From Clostridiales bacterium (GTDB lineage Bacteria > Bacillota > Clostridia > Oscillospirales > Butyricicoccaceae), in NCBI GenBank assembly GCA_004555915.1, contig SFJM01000006.1, positions 1-64,000 on the forward strand: a stretch of DNA of 64,000 nt, read 5' to 3'. Below are positions 9,269-17,214 of the stretch, piece by piece. Under the pieces are notes generated by a model that was given only the letters and a program-made list of their open reading frames with translations, was not told the origin of the DNA and searched no databases. The stretch's first letter is position 1; each line of letters begins with the position of its first letter. The position numbers and the translations under genes were made by a program.

Positions 9269-10462
9269 TCACGATGCCAGCACGGAAATTGCCGCCTGCA
9301 GCTGGTCATCCTCTTTGTCCGACAGCACATGGAACCGTTCGGTTTTTTCCTCGCTCAGCTCCACCTCCTGATCCGGTGTGACGCCCTTGCCAATCAGGCT
9401 GACGCCCTTGGGGGTATAATAGCAATTGGTGGAAAGGTTCAGGCAGCCGCCGTTAGACAGCGGGAAGCCCTGCTGGGAATAGCCCTTGCCCACGGTCTTT
9501 TCTCCCACAACCTCTGCCTTGCCATATTCCTGCAATGCTGCCGCGAAAAATTCCGCCGCGCTGTAGGAATCCTCGTTGACAATCACTGCCATGGGCAGGC
9601 CAACCTCTTCCGCATCCGATGTATACCTGCTTTCCTTGCCCTGCTTATCCTTCAGCGAGATGATATCCCCCTCCGGCAGCAGCGGGTCCAGGCAATTGAC
9701 CAGTGCCGTCAGCTGCCCGCCCGGGTTGTTGCGCAGGTCAAAAATCAGGCGTTCCGCACCCTGTTCCATCACAGAATCCAGAGCCTCCCGGAACTGCTCA
9801 TCGGTCTGGTCGGTAAACCGCTCTATGCAAATATATCCGATATGGTTGTCCAGCATACGGGAGATCACATGGATCTGGTCATATTCCGCACGGGTTACCG
9901 TGATGGCTTCCTCTTTCCCGGTTGCATACCGGCGCACGCCCAGTGTCACATCCTCACCCGCATCGCCGCGGACAGCTTCCACCGCATCCTCATAGGTACC
10001 CAGTGCGTCAATGCTGGTGCCGTTGACCGACACAATCTCATCATAATAGCCAAAGCCTGCCTTTTCCGCCGGGGAGGCATGGGCAATGGATTCCACCAGC
10101 AGGTAATGGCTGCCATCCTCCCGCTCCGCATAGCTGACAGTCACGCCGATGCCAACGGTGGTATCCGCAGTGGAGTCCTGATAGCTCGCATAATACTCCG
10201 GTGTCATATAGGAAGTCCAGCGGTCTCCCAGACCTTCCGCATAGCCGGCCAGGGTATAATCAATCAGATCTTCCGTTTCATATTCCCCGACAAAATGCTG
10301 TTCCGCAATGGCATTGACTTCCTTCACCGCATCATACAGCTCCCCCAGCTGTCCGTCCGGATGTACCGCACGGTATACTGCCAGTCCGGTCACCATACTG
10401 CATGCAAATGCTGCCAGCAAACCGACTGCCAGCGCCTTGCGCAGGGATATCTGTCTTTTCAT
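9269..10462 (-). CDS. S41-family C-terminal processing peptidase (CtpA-like)
   Basis: Secreted or membrane-anchored serine protease. One N-terminal hydrophobic segment (about residues 9-30, KALAVGLLAAFACSMVTGLAV) precedes a PDZ domain (about 95-180, ESIAHASPAEKAGFGYYDEIVSVNG) and the S41 catalytic domain, with the nucleophile serine in EDSYSAAEFFAAAL and the lysine in GEKTVGKGYSQ. No C-terminal peptidoglycan-binding domain is visible. The frame is open to 10549, but GGAAAGGAAG before the ATG at 10462, and the signal anchor beginning there, set the start. Closest classes are CtpA/CtpB; the substrate is unknown. Confidence 0.9.
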   Translation of the reverse strand: MKRQISLRKALAVGLLAAFACSMVTGLAVYRAVHPDGQLGELYDAVKEVNAIAEQHFVGEYETEDLIDYTLAGYAEGLGDRWTSYMTPEYYASYQDSTADTTVGIGVTVSYAEREDGSHYLLVESIAHASPAEKAGFGYYDEIVSVNGTSIDALGTYEDAVEAVRGDAGEDVTLGVRRYATGKEEAITVTRAEYDQIHVISRMLDNHIGYICIERFTDQTDEQFREALDSVMEQGAERLIFDLRNNPGGQLTALVNCLDPLLPEGDIISLKDKQGKESRYTSDAEEVGLPMAVIVNEDSYSAAEFFAAALQEYGKAEVVGEKTVGKGYSQQGFPLSNGGCLNLSTNCYYTPKGVSLIGKGVTPDQEVELSEEKTERFHVLSDKEDDQLQAAISVLAS

Positions 10463-10505
10463 GTCAGCGCTTCCTTTCCATAATAAACGTTCCACTAAAA
10501 AGAAT

Positions 10506-10552
10506 ACCGCAGGACAAAGCCTGCGGCAACCGTTTTTTCTTTTTTTCACAAA
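10506..10552 (-). terminator. Terminator downstream of the PucR-type gene and small peptide
   Basis: A perfect stem CCGCAGG/CCTGCGG with a 6-base loop is flanked by T-rich sequence on both sides: TATTCTTTTT in the minus direction and TTTTTTCTTTTTTT in the plus direction. It sits between the small peptide gene and the S41 protease. Confidence 0.8.
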
Positions 10553-10578
10553 AAAATCACATTTACTGCTTTATACTG

Positions 10579-10671
10579 TTAAAACAGGACAGAAAGCGAA
10601 CTGAAAATCATCAGCAGCGCCAGAAGCAATGCCATCACTGCCATGATCCGTTTTACAGTTGTTGGTTTCAT
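10579..10671 (-). CDS. 30-residue single-pass membrane peptide, Prli42/DUF4044-like
   Basis: A small reading frame too short for ordinary gene finders. It starts MKPTTVKRI, continues with about 18 hydrophobic residues rich in Leu, Met and Ala, and ends SSLSVLF, so it has a short basic cytoplasmic N-terminus and one membrane span. AGGAG lies 13 bases before the ATG, and the frame begins 22 bases after the stop of the PucR-type gene and ends just before a strong terminator, which argues it is a real last cistron. Its layout resembles the Prli42 stressosome-anchor peptide of Listeria (DUF4044 group), but the similarity is by eye and could be generic to small membrane peptides. Confidence 0.6.
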   Translation of the reverse strand: MKPTTVKRIMAVMALLLALLMIFSSLSVLF

Positions 10672-10693
10672 GAACGAATACTCACTCCTGTAC

Positions 10694-11794
10694 TCATGAC
10701 TGGATGCGTCCGCCCTCACGGGAAGCCAGATACTTGCGTACCATCAATGCGACCTTAAATACAATCGCATGGTCAAACTCACGCAGATCCAGACCTGTCA
10801 GCTTCTTGATTTTCTCAAGACGGTATACCAGCGTGTTTCTGTGGACAAACAGCTTGCGGGAGGTTTCAGATACATTCAGGTTATTTTCAAAGAATTTCTG
10901 GATGGTAAACAGGGTTTCCTGATCCAGGGCATCAATGGAACCCTTCTTGAAGATTTCATTGAGGAACATCTCACACAGGGTTGTCGGCAGCTGGTAAATC
11001 AGGCGGGCCAGACCCAGGGTATCATAATTGACAATATTCTGTTCATTGTCAAATACAACGCCGATTTCCAGTGCGGTCTGTGCTTCCTTGAAGGATTTTG
11101 CCACATCCTTCAACTGGTTACATACGGTACCGATACCGATGATGCACTTGATCTGGATTTCATTCTCCAGGGTATCCTCGATACCCTTTGCGATTTTGTA
11201 CAGTTCCTTGTCCTCTGTCGCTGCCTTGACTTCCTTGACCAGTACAATATCGCTCTCATTGATATGCAGCACAAAATCCCGCTGCTTATCCGGGAACAGT
11301 CCCTGGATGACATCCAGTGCGGCAACATCCGCACGCTCCTCCTGACGGATCAGGAATACCGCACGGGGGATATCACTCTCGAAATGCAGCTCACGGGACT
11401 TGATATAAATATCACCCGGCAGGATATTGTCCAGAATGATATTCTTGACAAAGGTAGCCTTGTCATGCTTTTCATCATACAGCGTCTTGATGTTGCTGAT
11501 TGCGATGGTTGCCATGGAGCAGATGCTGCGTGCGTTTTCGTCCTCACCATGAACAAATACAGCGTACTCAAAGCGGGTGGTACGATCTGCCACCGGACGG
11601 TAGGTATATCCGCCGAAACGGATCATATCGCCCACATAGGACAGCTCTGCTGCCGCATCCTCACGCATTTCACCAATGCGCTTCAGATCGGTACAGGCAA
11701 CAACCGCACCGCTGGCATTGATGATACCGATCGTGCGGTCCACCGCATCTTTCATCTGTAAAATTATAGACTGAAACATTCTTGATGCCATCAT
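10694..11794 (-). CDS. PucR/CdaR-family transcriptional regulator
   Basis: Probable DNA-binding regulator. The C-terminal 60 residues are a PucR-type helix-turn-helix (FFENNLNVSETSRKLFVHRNTLVYRLEKIKKLTGLDLREFDHAIVFKVAL), preceded by a degenerate GGDEF-like central domain (GIGTVCNQLKDVAKSFKEAQTALEIG). The first ~130 residues form an unassigned sensory region. Such regulators usually control sugar-diacid, purine or amino-acid catabolism; no catabolic genes are adjacent here, so the ligand is unknown. AAGGG stands 6 bases before the ATG at 11794. A TGC-TATAAT extended -10 lies at 11911-11916. The gene is followed by a small membrane peptide and a terminator. Confidence 0.85.
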   Translation of the reverse strand: MMASRMFQSIILQMKDAVDRTIGIINASGAVVACTDLKRIGEMREDAAAELSYVGDMIRFGGYTYRPVADRTTRFEYAVFVHGEDENARSICSMATIAISNIKTLYDEKHDKATFVKNIILDNILPGDIYIKSRELHFESDIPRAVFLIRQEERADVAALDVIQGLFPDKQRDFVLHINESDIVLVKEVKAATEDKELYKIAKGIEDTLENEIQIKCIIGIGTVCNQLKDVAKSFKEAQTALEIGVVFDNEQNIVNYDTLGLARLIYQLPTTLCEMFLNEIFKKGSIDALDQETLFTIQKFFENNLNVSETSRKLFVHRNTLVYRLEKIKKLTGLDLREFDHAIVFKVALMVRKYLASREGGRIQS

Positions 11795-12010
11795 TCTTCA
11801 CCCTTCTTTACACTATCATTTCAATCCATCCGCAATCATCGCCGTACCAGCGGATAGAAACATTACCAATCACCCGGACAGTCTTTTGCGGTCTGTTGTT
11901 CATCTTTTTCATTATAGCACAAATCGACAGAAATTTGTACAAAAATTTTCTCTTTCTTTTGTTAGTTTTCCCCTATGTAACTTTTGAGATATTTTTCCAT
12001 ATAAAACAGA

Positions 12011-12736
12011 CTATATTTCATACCGTAAAGCTGCAATTTCCTGTGCAGTCAGCTCCCGCCATTCGCCGGGTTTCAGTGCGGAATCCAGCACAACATCCCC
12101 CTCAGACAGGCGTTCCAGTGTCAGTACCGGTGCACCGCGGGCTGCCAGCATCCGGCGCACCTGATGGTATTTTCCTTCCTGCACCGTCACCAGCACATCG
12201 GATTTTCCGTCGGTGACTGACCGGATTTCCAGCTTGGCCGGACGGCATTGGGTCCCATCCCGCAGCCTGATGCCGGCGGCAAAGGCATCCACATCCGCCT
12301 GTCCCAGCGCACCGTCCGCCACCGCATGGTAAACCTTGCTCACCTGATGCTTCGGTGAGGTCAGATGATGCCCCAACGCACCGTCATCGGTCAGCAGCAG
12401 CAAGCCGGAGGTATCCTTATCCAGCCGCCCCACCGGGAATACGCCACGGGAACGATACACCCCGGGCAGCAGATCCAGCACCGTCCGCTGCTCCCGGTCC
12501 TCTGTCGCGGACAGGACTCCCAGCGGCTTATGCAGCATCAGGTACACATGCTCCTGATAGCCCACCGGCTGTCCGCCGAAGGTCAGGCAGACCCGGTCCG
12601 GATCAATTTTTTGGGAAGCATCCCGGCAGACCACACCATCCACAGCAATGGAACCCTTTCTGGCATAAGCTGCCGCTTCCTTTCTGGAACACAATCCCAT
12701 TGCCGCCAGCAATTTATCAATCCGCTGGACTGCCAT
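12011..12736 (-). CDS. rsuA: 16S rRNA pseudouridine synthase, RsuA family
   Basis: Isomerises a uridine of 16S rRNA (position 516 in E. coli). An S4 RNA-binding domain (MAVQRIDKLLAAMGLCSRKEA) is followed by the synthase core with the catalytic aspartate in VGRLDKDTSGLLLLTDDG, and KYHQVRRMLAARG near the end. About 241 residues, typical for RsuA. The start at 12736 has GGAGG 7 bases upstream. A promoter TTGTAC-17 bases-TACAAT lies at 12767-12795 on the minus strand. Confidence 0.92.
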   Translation of the reverse strand: MAVQRIDKLLAAMGLCSRKEAAAYARKGSIAVDGVVCRDASQKIDPDRVCLTFGGQPVGYQEHVYLMLHKPLGVLSATEDREQRTVLDLLPGVYRSRGVFPVGRLDKDTSGLLLLTDDGALGHHLTSPKHQVSKVYHAVADGALGQADVDAFAAGIRLRDGTQCRPAKLEIRSVTDGKSDVLVTVQEGKYHQVRRMLAARGAPVLTLERLSEGDVVLDSALKPGEWRELTAQEIAALRYEI

Positions 12737-12766
12737 GCTATCGCCTCCAAAACACAATTATTACCT

Positions 12767-12795
12767 ATTGTAGCACTTTTGTAACATTTGTACAA
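12767..12795 (-). promoter_or_regulatory. Promoter of rsuA
   Basis: Minus-strand -35 TTGTAC at 12790-12795 and -10 TACAAT at 12767-12772 with a 17-base spacer, 30 bases upstream of the rsuA start codon. Confidence 0.65.
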
Positions 12796-12877
12796 GTAAA
12801 TTTTGCGAAAATGCAAAAGCAGACGAAAAAATTCGCCTGCATGCTGTGAATTTCAATCCTTTTTGAGTGATTGTTGG

Positions 12878-13468
12878 TTATTTTTTGTCTGTGCCACTGT
12901 CAGTATTTGTAGAATCTGCCGTTTCATCCGCTTCGGTCTGTTCCTGCTCCGGATGATCCATCAGACCACGGGTAAAGCCGCCATCTGTCTTCATGGAGCA
13001 GATATCCCCTGCCACAATATTCCCCCGGTATACCAGCAATTCCGCAATGACATCGCCTTCCTCCGGATAATTGGTTACGGTATAAGTAATCTGTTTGACC
13101 CGTTTTCCCTTGAGCTTTTCCAGATCAAAGCCCTGTCTGGCCTGCAGCTCCGCATAGCTCTGATAGGTTTCATCGAAATCCGAGGGAATAATCACCTCCT
13201 GCATCACACAGGAATTGGCATCCACCTCCCAGCCGCAGGCCTGCAGATAGGCAATCCGTTCCTCATTGGTCAATGCCAGGGTGGACACGGTTTCCTCTGC
13301 TTCCTCCCCGGAACCGGCAGCCGCATCTGCGTCCGTGTTCCATATACTGATCGCTGCCACATCCCCTGCCAGACGTACACCCACACCCGCTGTCAGTACC
13401 AGAGCCACCGCTGCGGCGGCTCCCAACAGGATTTTTTTCCTGTTTAATTTTGCTGTAAAAATAAACAT
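12878..13468 (-). CDS. DUF4830-type membrane-anchored protein
   Basis: A 196-residue protein with one N-terminal membrane anchor (about residues 12-33, ILLGAAAAVALVLTAGVGVRL), a Glu/Asp-rich linker, and an extracytoplasmic domain beginning LTNEERIAYLQACGWEVD and containing VIIPSDFDETYQSYAELQARQGFDL, which matches the DUF4830 pattern found in many Clostridia. The C-terminus is acidic and Thr/Asp-rich. The function of the family is unknown. AAGGAG lies 9 bases before the ATG. Downstream is rsuA; upstream is the repeat-rich region before the EF-G gene. Confidence 0.75.
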   Translation of the reverse strand: MFIFTAKLNRKKILLGAAAAVALVLTAGVGVRLAGDVAAISIWNTDADAAAGSGEEAEETVSTLALTNEERIAYLQACGWEVDANSCVMQEVIIPSDFDETYQSYAELQARQGFDLEKLKGKRVKQITYTVTNYPEEGDVIAELLVYRGNIVAGDICSMKTDGGFTRGLMDHPEQEQTEADETADSTNTDSGTDKK

Positions 13469-13550
13469 ATGTCCCCGCTCCTTGCCGTGGTCATCTCAGT
13501 GGTACAACCTATGCAGCAGCAGGCAGGTTCATGACAGGAATTCGGCTGAG

Positions 13551-13694
13551 GTTGCCTTTGCTTCAGCAAATAACGGCGAGAGTTAAGGTGCAAAGATACT
13601 GTATCCATCTTAACCTTGGTTCAAACGGTAAGACAACGACTACTCCCTCAGTCAGCTTCGCTGACAGCTCCCTCCTCTGAGGGAGCCTTTGGAG
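13551..13694. repeat. Composite palindromic repeat, copy 1 (left half degenerate)
   Basis: The right half (13642-13694) is a clean copy of the GGGAG-rich repeat: CTCCCTCAGTC, a small hairpin CAGC-TTCG-CTG, then CAGCTCCCTC and a GAGGGAG stem closing in GCCTTTGGA. To its left is the spacer sequence ending GACTA, and a decayed left half around CAGCAAATAACGG...GAGAGTT. The element lies in the 517-base gap between the DUF4830 gene and the EF-G gene. Confidence 0.8.
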
Positions 13695-13742
13695 CATATC
13701 GTTCGTCTCACTGGCTGAGATAAAAATAAACTGTCCGGGCAT

Positions 13743-13905
13743 AAAGCCTCCCTCTTGGAGGGAGGTGGCACGGCGCAAGCCGTGACGGAGGGAGTTGAAG
13801 CGTAACGCTTCTGTATCAACCGTATCTCTGCGCGAACCTGAAACTGTGATGCTACTCCCTCAGTCAGCTTCGCTGACAGCTCCCTCCTCTGAGGGAGCCT
13901 TTGGA
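13743..13905. repeat. Composite palindromic repeat, copy 2 (complete)
   Basis: The best complete copy, about 163 bp. The left half (13743-13796) begins AAAGCCTCCCTC and ends GGAGGGAGTT; the right half (13853-13905) is nearly its reverse complement. The spacer between them contains CTGTATCAACCGTATCTCTG, which recurs almost unchanged at 43006-43025. Each half folds into two small hairpins. The organisation resembles a MITE with long terminal inverted repeats. Together with copy 1 it fills most of the 13469-13985 gap. Confidence 0.85.
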
Positions 13906-13935
13906 GCACCCCCTTTCATCTTCCGCTTGAGATAA

Positions 13936-13968
13936 CAAAAACCGCCCCGGTTTCCCGGAGCGGTTTAG
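13936..13968 (-). terminator. Terminator of the EF-G-like gene
   Basis: Minus-strand stem AACCGCTCCGG / CCGGGGCGGTT with a GAAA tetraloop and a following T tract, 18 bases beyond the stop codon. Confidence 0.85.
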
Positions 13969-13985
13969 TCTCTTATAATGCTGTT

Positions 13986-16043
13986 TTATTCTGCCTGTGC
14001 AGCGGCGATAACCTTCTCCTGAACTGCCGGAGGCGCGTCCTCATAGCGTTCAAACTGGGACACAAAGGAGCCTCTGCCCTGGGTCATGGAACGCAGGGTG
14101 ATGGCGTAATCGCTGATTTCTGCCATCGGTACTTCCGCAATAATCTCCTGACCGTCATCTGTCGGGTTCATGCCCATAATGCGGCCGCGGCGCTTGTTGA
14201 TATCGCCAATGACATCGCCCATGTAGGAATCCGGAATGTAAACCTTCATGGAGCAGATCGGTTCCATGATAACCGGATTTGCCTTCGGGATGCCTGCCTT
14301 GAATGCCAGCTTTGCTGCCATCTTGAAGGACAGTTCATTGGAGTCAACGTCATGATAGGAACCATCAAGCAGGACTGCCTTCAGGCCAACCATCGGATAG
14401 CCTGCCAGAACACCATGCTCCATTGCCTCACGGATGCCCTTGTCAACTGCCGGATGGAAATTCTTCGGAACGGAACCGCCAAAGATGCGTTCCTCAAACA
14501 GGTAATCGCCCTCGGTGTACGGCTCAAATTCCATCTTAACGTGACCATACTGACCATGTCCGCCGGACTGCTTCTTATGCTTGCCTTCCACGGCAACCTT
14601 GGCACGGATCTTCTCACGATACGGAACCACCGGCTTGGACAGCACGGCATCTGCACCGAAACGGCTCTTGAGCTTGGAGCAGATGACATCCAGATGGATA
14701 TCGCCCATGCCGCTCAGCACGCTCTGATGGGTTTCCGGGTCAATGGTAAAGCTGAAGGTCGGATCCTCATCAGCCAGTCTTGCCAGACCTGCTGCGATCT
14801 TTTCCTCACCGCCCTTGGTCTTCGGCGAAATCGCCTGAGAATAGCACGGCGGTGCAAACGGAACCGGAGTCAGGTTAACCGGACGTACAGTCATGGACAG
14901 GGTATCACCGGTCTTGGTGGTTGCCAGCTTGGATACCGCACCGATATCACCACAGGTGATTTCCTTCACTTCGGTGCTCTTCTTACCGCAGATGGAATAC
15001 AGGTGGCCGATCTTTTCGGTGCCATCCATGCGGTGGTTCAGCAGGGTCATATCCTGCTTGACCGAGCCTGCAACAACCTTAAAGTAACTGAAACGACCAT
15101 ACTGGTCAGCGGTAGTCTTAAAGACAAAGGCACACGGGGTACCATTCGGGTTGCATGCGATTTCAACCAGCTCATCGCCTTCCTCGCATACCTCAATTTC
15201 ACCCTGGTCCGGGGACGGCATGTAATCACAGATGCCCTTCAGCAGGGCAACGGTACCGATACCGGTTGCCGCAGTGCCGCAGAATACCGGCATAATCACA
15301 CGCTCCAGCACGCCCTGACGCAGGCCGGCAATCAGCTCTTCATCCGAGAATTCCTCACCGGCAAAATAACGCTCCATCAGGTCCTCAGACAGCTCTGCCA
15401 CATTTTCGCACAGGGCCGCACGCTGCTGGTCTACCTTGGCAATCATGTTCTCCGGAATCGGAACCTCAACACGCTTGTTGCCTTCCATATGGTATGCCTT
15501 ACGGATGACACAGTCAACAACGCCGACCGTCTCACGGTTGCCTTCAAAAATCGGAATGACAATCGGGCATACATTCACGCCAAATGCCTTCTGCAGCTTA
15601 TGCAGGGACGCATCGTAATCGGAATTTTCCTCATCAATCTTGGAAATATAAAATGCACACGGCTTACCGGCATCTGCCAGACGCTTCCATGCCTTTTCCG
15701 TGCCCACGCTCGGACCGGACTTGCCCGGTACGACAATCAGGCCGGATTCACAGACACGCAGTGCGCTCTGTACTTCACCCTCGAAATCAAAGAAGCCCGG
15801 GGTGTCCAGCATGTTAATTTTACAGCCGCCATATTCAATCGGTGCCACAGCAGTGGAAATCGAAAACTTTCTGCGGATCTCCTCCGGATCATAGTCACAA
15901 ACGGTATTTCCGTCTGCAATCTTTCCCATTCGATCGGTTGCCTTTGTCATATACAGCATGCTCTCTACCAGAGAGGTCTTGCCTTCTCCACCGTGTCCCA
16001 TTACACAGACATTACGGATTTTGTCTACAGAATATACGCTCAA
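13986..16043 (-). CDS. Elongation factor G-like translational GTPase
   Basis: A five-domain EF-G homologue of about 685 residues. The P-loop is GHGGEGKTS rather than the canonical GHVDAGKTT, G3 is DTPGFF, and G4 is SKID instead of NKxD. This combination marks the second EF-G class common in Clostridia, whose exact role is not settled, so it is not named fusA. The C-terminal domains are complete (RRGRIMGMNP, AEISDYAITLRSMTQGRGSF). AAGGAG directly abuts an ATG at 16052 but lies 9 bases before a TTG at 16043, after which the family consensus (SVYSVDKIRNV) begins, so TTG is chosen. Confidence 0.9.
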   Translation of the reverse strand: MSVYSVDKIRNVCVMGHGGEGKTSLVESMLYMTKATDRMGKIADGNTVCDYDPEEIRRKFSISTAVAPIEYGGCKINMLDTPGFFDFEGEVQSALRVCESGLIVVPGKSGPSVGTEKAWKRLADAGKPCAFYISKIDEENSDYDASLHKLQKAFGVNVCPIVIPIFEGNRETVGVVDCVIRKAYHMEGNKRVEVPIPENMIAKVDQQRAALCENVAELSEDLMERYFAGEEFSDEELIAGLRQGVLERVIMPVFCGTAATGIGTVALLKGICDYMPSPDQGEIEVCEEGDELVEIACNPNGTPCAFVFKTTADQYGRFSYFKVVAGSVKQDMTLLNHRMDGTEKIGHLYSICGKKSTEVKEITCGDIGAVSKLATTKTGDTLSMTVRPVNLTPVPFAPPCYSQAISPKTKGGEEKIAAGLARLADEDPTFSFTIDPETHQSVLSGMGDIHLDVICSKLKSRFGADAVLSKPVVPYREKIRAKVAVEGKHKKQSGGHGQYGHVKMEFEPYTEGDYLFEERIFGGSVPKNFHPAVDKGIREAMEHGVLAGYPMVGLKAVLLDGSYHDVDSNELSFKMAAKLAFKAGIPKANPVIMEPICSMKVYIPDSYMGDVIGDINKRRGRIMGMNPTDDGQEIIAEVPMAEISDYAITLRSMTQGRGSFVSQFERYEDAPPAVQEKVIAAAQAE

Positions 16044-16318
16044 CGATTCCATCTCCTTAGCTTGTTTGTTTCCGGACGGTTTCAGCCGTCTCCCATGTTC
16101 GTAATTATATACTATTTCCCTTTCTCCTGCAAGCAAAATATTGTGAACTTTCCCTAAAGTTATTGTTTTATTTCAATGAATTTTCACAGTTTTCTGCACA
16201 TTTTTTACGCCCGCAATGGCATTGTTCCACATTATATCATCTTTTTGCACCTTTTTTACCGGTTTCATCTGTCTTCTTCCCATCGTAAAAAAAAGAGAAA
16301 AAACAGGAAGCAGCTGTG

Positions 16319-16718
16319 TGAACTGCCCCCATTTGTTAGACAGCATGATATACTGTTAGCAAGCGGGGGTGTTATGTTGTGCCAAAAGGAGTACCGGATA
16401 AACGATATACACCAGAGTTCAAACAAAAAGTTGTGGAAGCTGTGGTGAAGGAAGGGTTGCGCTGTCAAGAGGCCGCGAGGCTTTATGAGGTCAACGGACA
16501 AGGCCGTATCCAAAGCCGGGAACGCATTTATCTGCAAGAATTTGATTCCATGGAACACCTTAAGCGAGAATGAATGGATGATTTGGACGATTACAACAAC
16601 TACCGTATCAAATCAAAGCGAAAGGGCCTGCCGCCTGCAATTCACAGACAACAAGCCCTTTCGGCTGCTTGAACCATTTTTACGTTAAAATATTATCTGA
16701 CTTTTTGGGGTCAATTCA
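16319..16718 (+). mobile_element. 400 bp internally deleted IS3-family (IS150-group) element
   Basis: The ends form imperfect inverted repeats: TGAACTGCCCCCATTTGTTAG on the left and, read inward from the right, TGAATTGACCCCAAAAAGTC, the classical terminus of IS150-like elements. Inside are only the start of orfA and the end of orfB joined together, so at least 1 kb has been lost. No clear 3-base target duplication is visible. It is a decayed, non-autonomous remnant between the EF-G gene and the MarR gene. The 16044-16318 stretch before it holds only the likely EF-G promoter (TATAAT at 16231-16236, minus). Confidence 0.8.
16379..16672 (+). pseudogene. IS3-family transposase remnant (OrfA N-terminus joined to OrfB C-terminus)
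   Basis: The frame begins at GTG and encodes KRYTPEFKQKVVEAVVKEG...QEAARLYEV, the helix-turn-helix start of an IS3 OrfA. After residue ~38 it jumps to IYLQEFDSMEHLKRE, then an in-frame TGA, then the C-terminal OrfB sequence DYNNYRIKSKRKGLPPAIHRQQALSAA. The whole DDE catalytic core is missing, and a nonsense codon interrupts the remainder, so no active transposase can be made. Confidence 0.85.
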
Positions 16719-16741
16719 AAGATTACCCCCGTCCTGCGGTA

Positions 16742-17182
16742 TTATTTTTCAAATAATGTTTCATGCTGATGGAGCAGTTCTGCCCCCTGCCGGAGGACCC
16801 GGATAAACTGCCGGGAATCCTGTTCCCCCAGTCCTTCCAGCAGCCAGACATAATCCTTCAGCATGCGGTCGTGTGCCTCAGCAGCGCAGGCAATGCCAGT
16901 TTCCGTCAGGCTGATGCAGATTTTCCGCCGATCCTCCGTGTCCGGTATGCGGGTAATATAGCCCTTACGTTCCATCTGCTTGAGCAGGTTGGCCACCCGC
17001 CCGGTGGTCAGGCCCAGTGCTGTGGTAAATTCTCCGGCATACACGGCATCATTTCTGGAATGCAGCAGGATCAGCGCAAGATCTTCTCCGCGGGAAGCGA
17101 TGATATCGGCAATTTTGCACAGCTGTTTTGAGTACATCATCTGGGTTCGGATCAATTCTTCTGCTGCTTCATGATAATTCAC
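16742..17182 (-). CDS. MarR-family transcriptional regulator
   Basis: A 146-residue winged-helix repressor. The recognition region is EFTTALGLTTGRVANLLKQMERKGYITRI, followed by the wing DTEDRRKICISLTETG, both typical of MarR. The start is GTG at 17182 with AGGAG 6 bases upstream. It is the second gene of an operon with the radical SAM gene, 32 bases downstream of it. A 7+7 base inverted repeat overlapping the operon's -10 box is a good candidate for its own binding site, which would make the operon autoregulated. Confidence 0.9.
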   Translation of the reverse strand: MNYHEAAEELIRTQMMYSKQLCKIADIIASRGEDLALILLHSRNDAVYAGEFTTALGLTTGRVANLLKQMERKGYITRIPDTEDRRKICISLTETGIACAAEAHDRMLKDYVWLLEGLGEQDSRQFIRVLRQGAELLHQHETLFEK

Positions 17183-17214
17183 TACACATGCTCCTGTCTG
17201 TTCTGTCCGTTGTT

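Noticed and set aside
16265..16558. Minus-strand 97-residue frame across the IS3 remnant
   Set aside because: Antisense to the transposase remnant and composed of element-end sequence.
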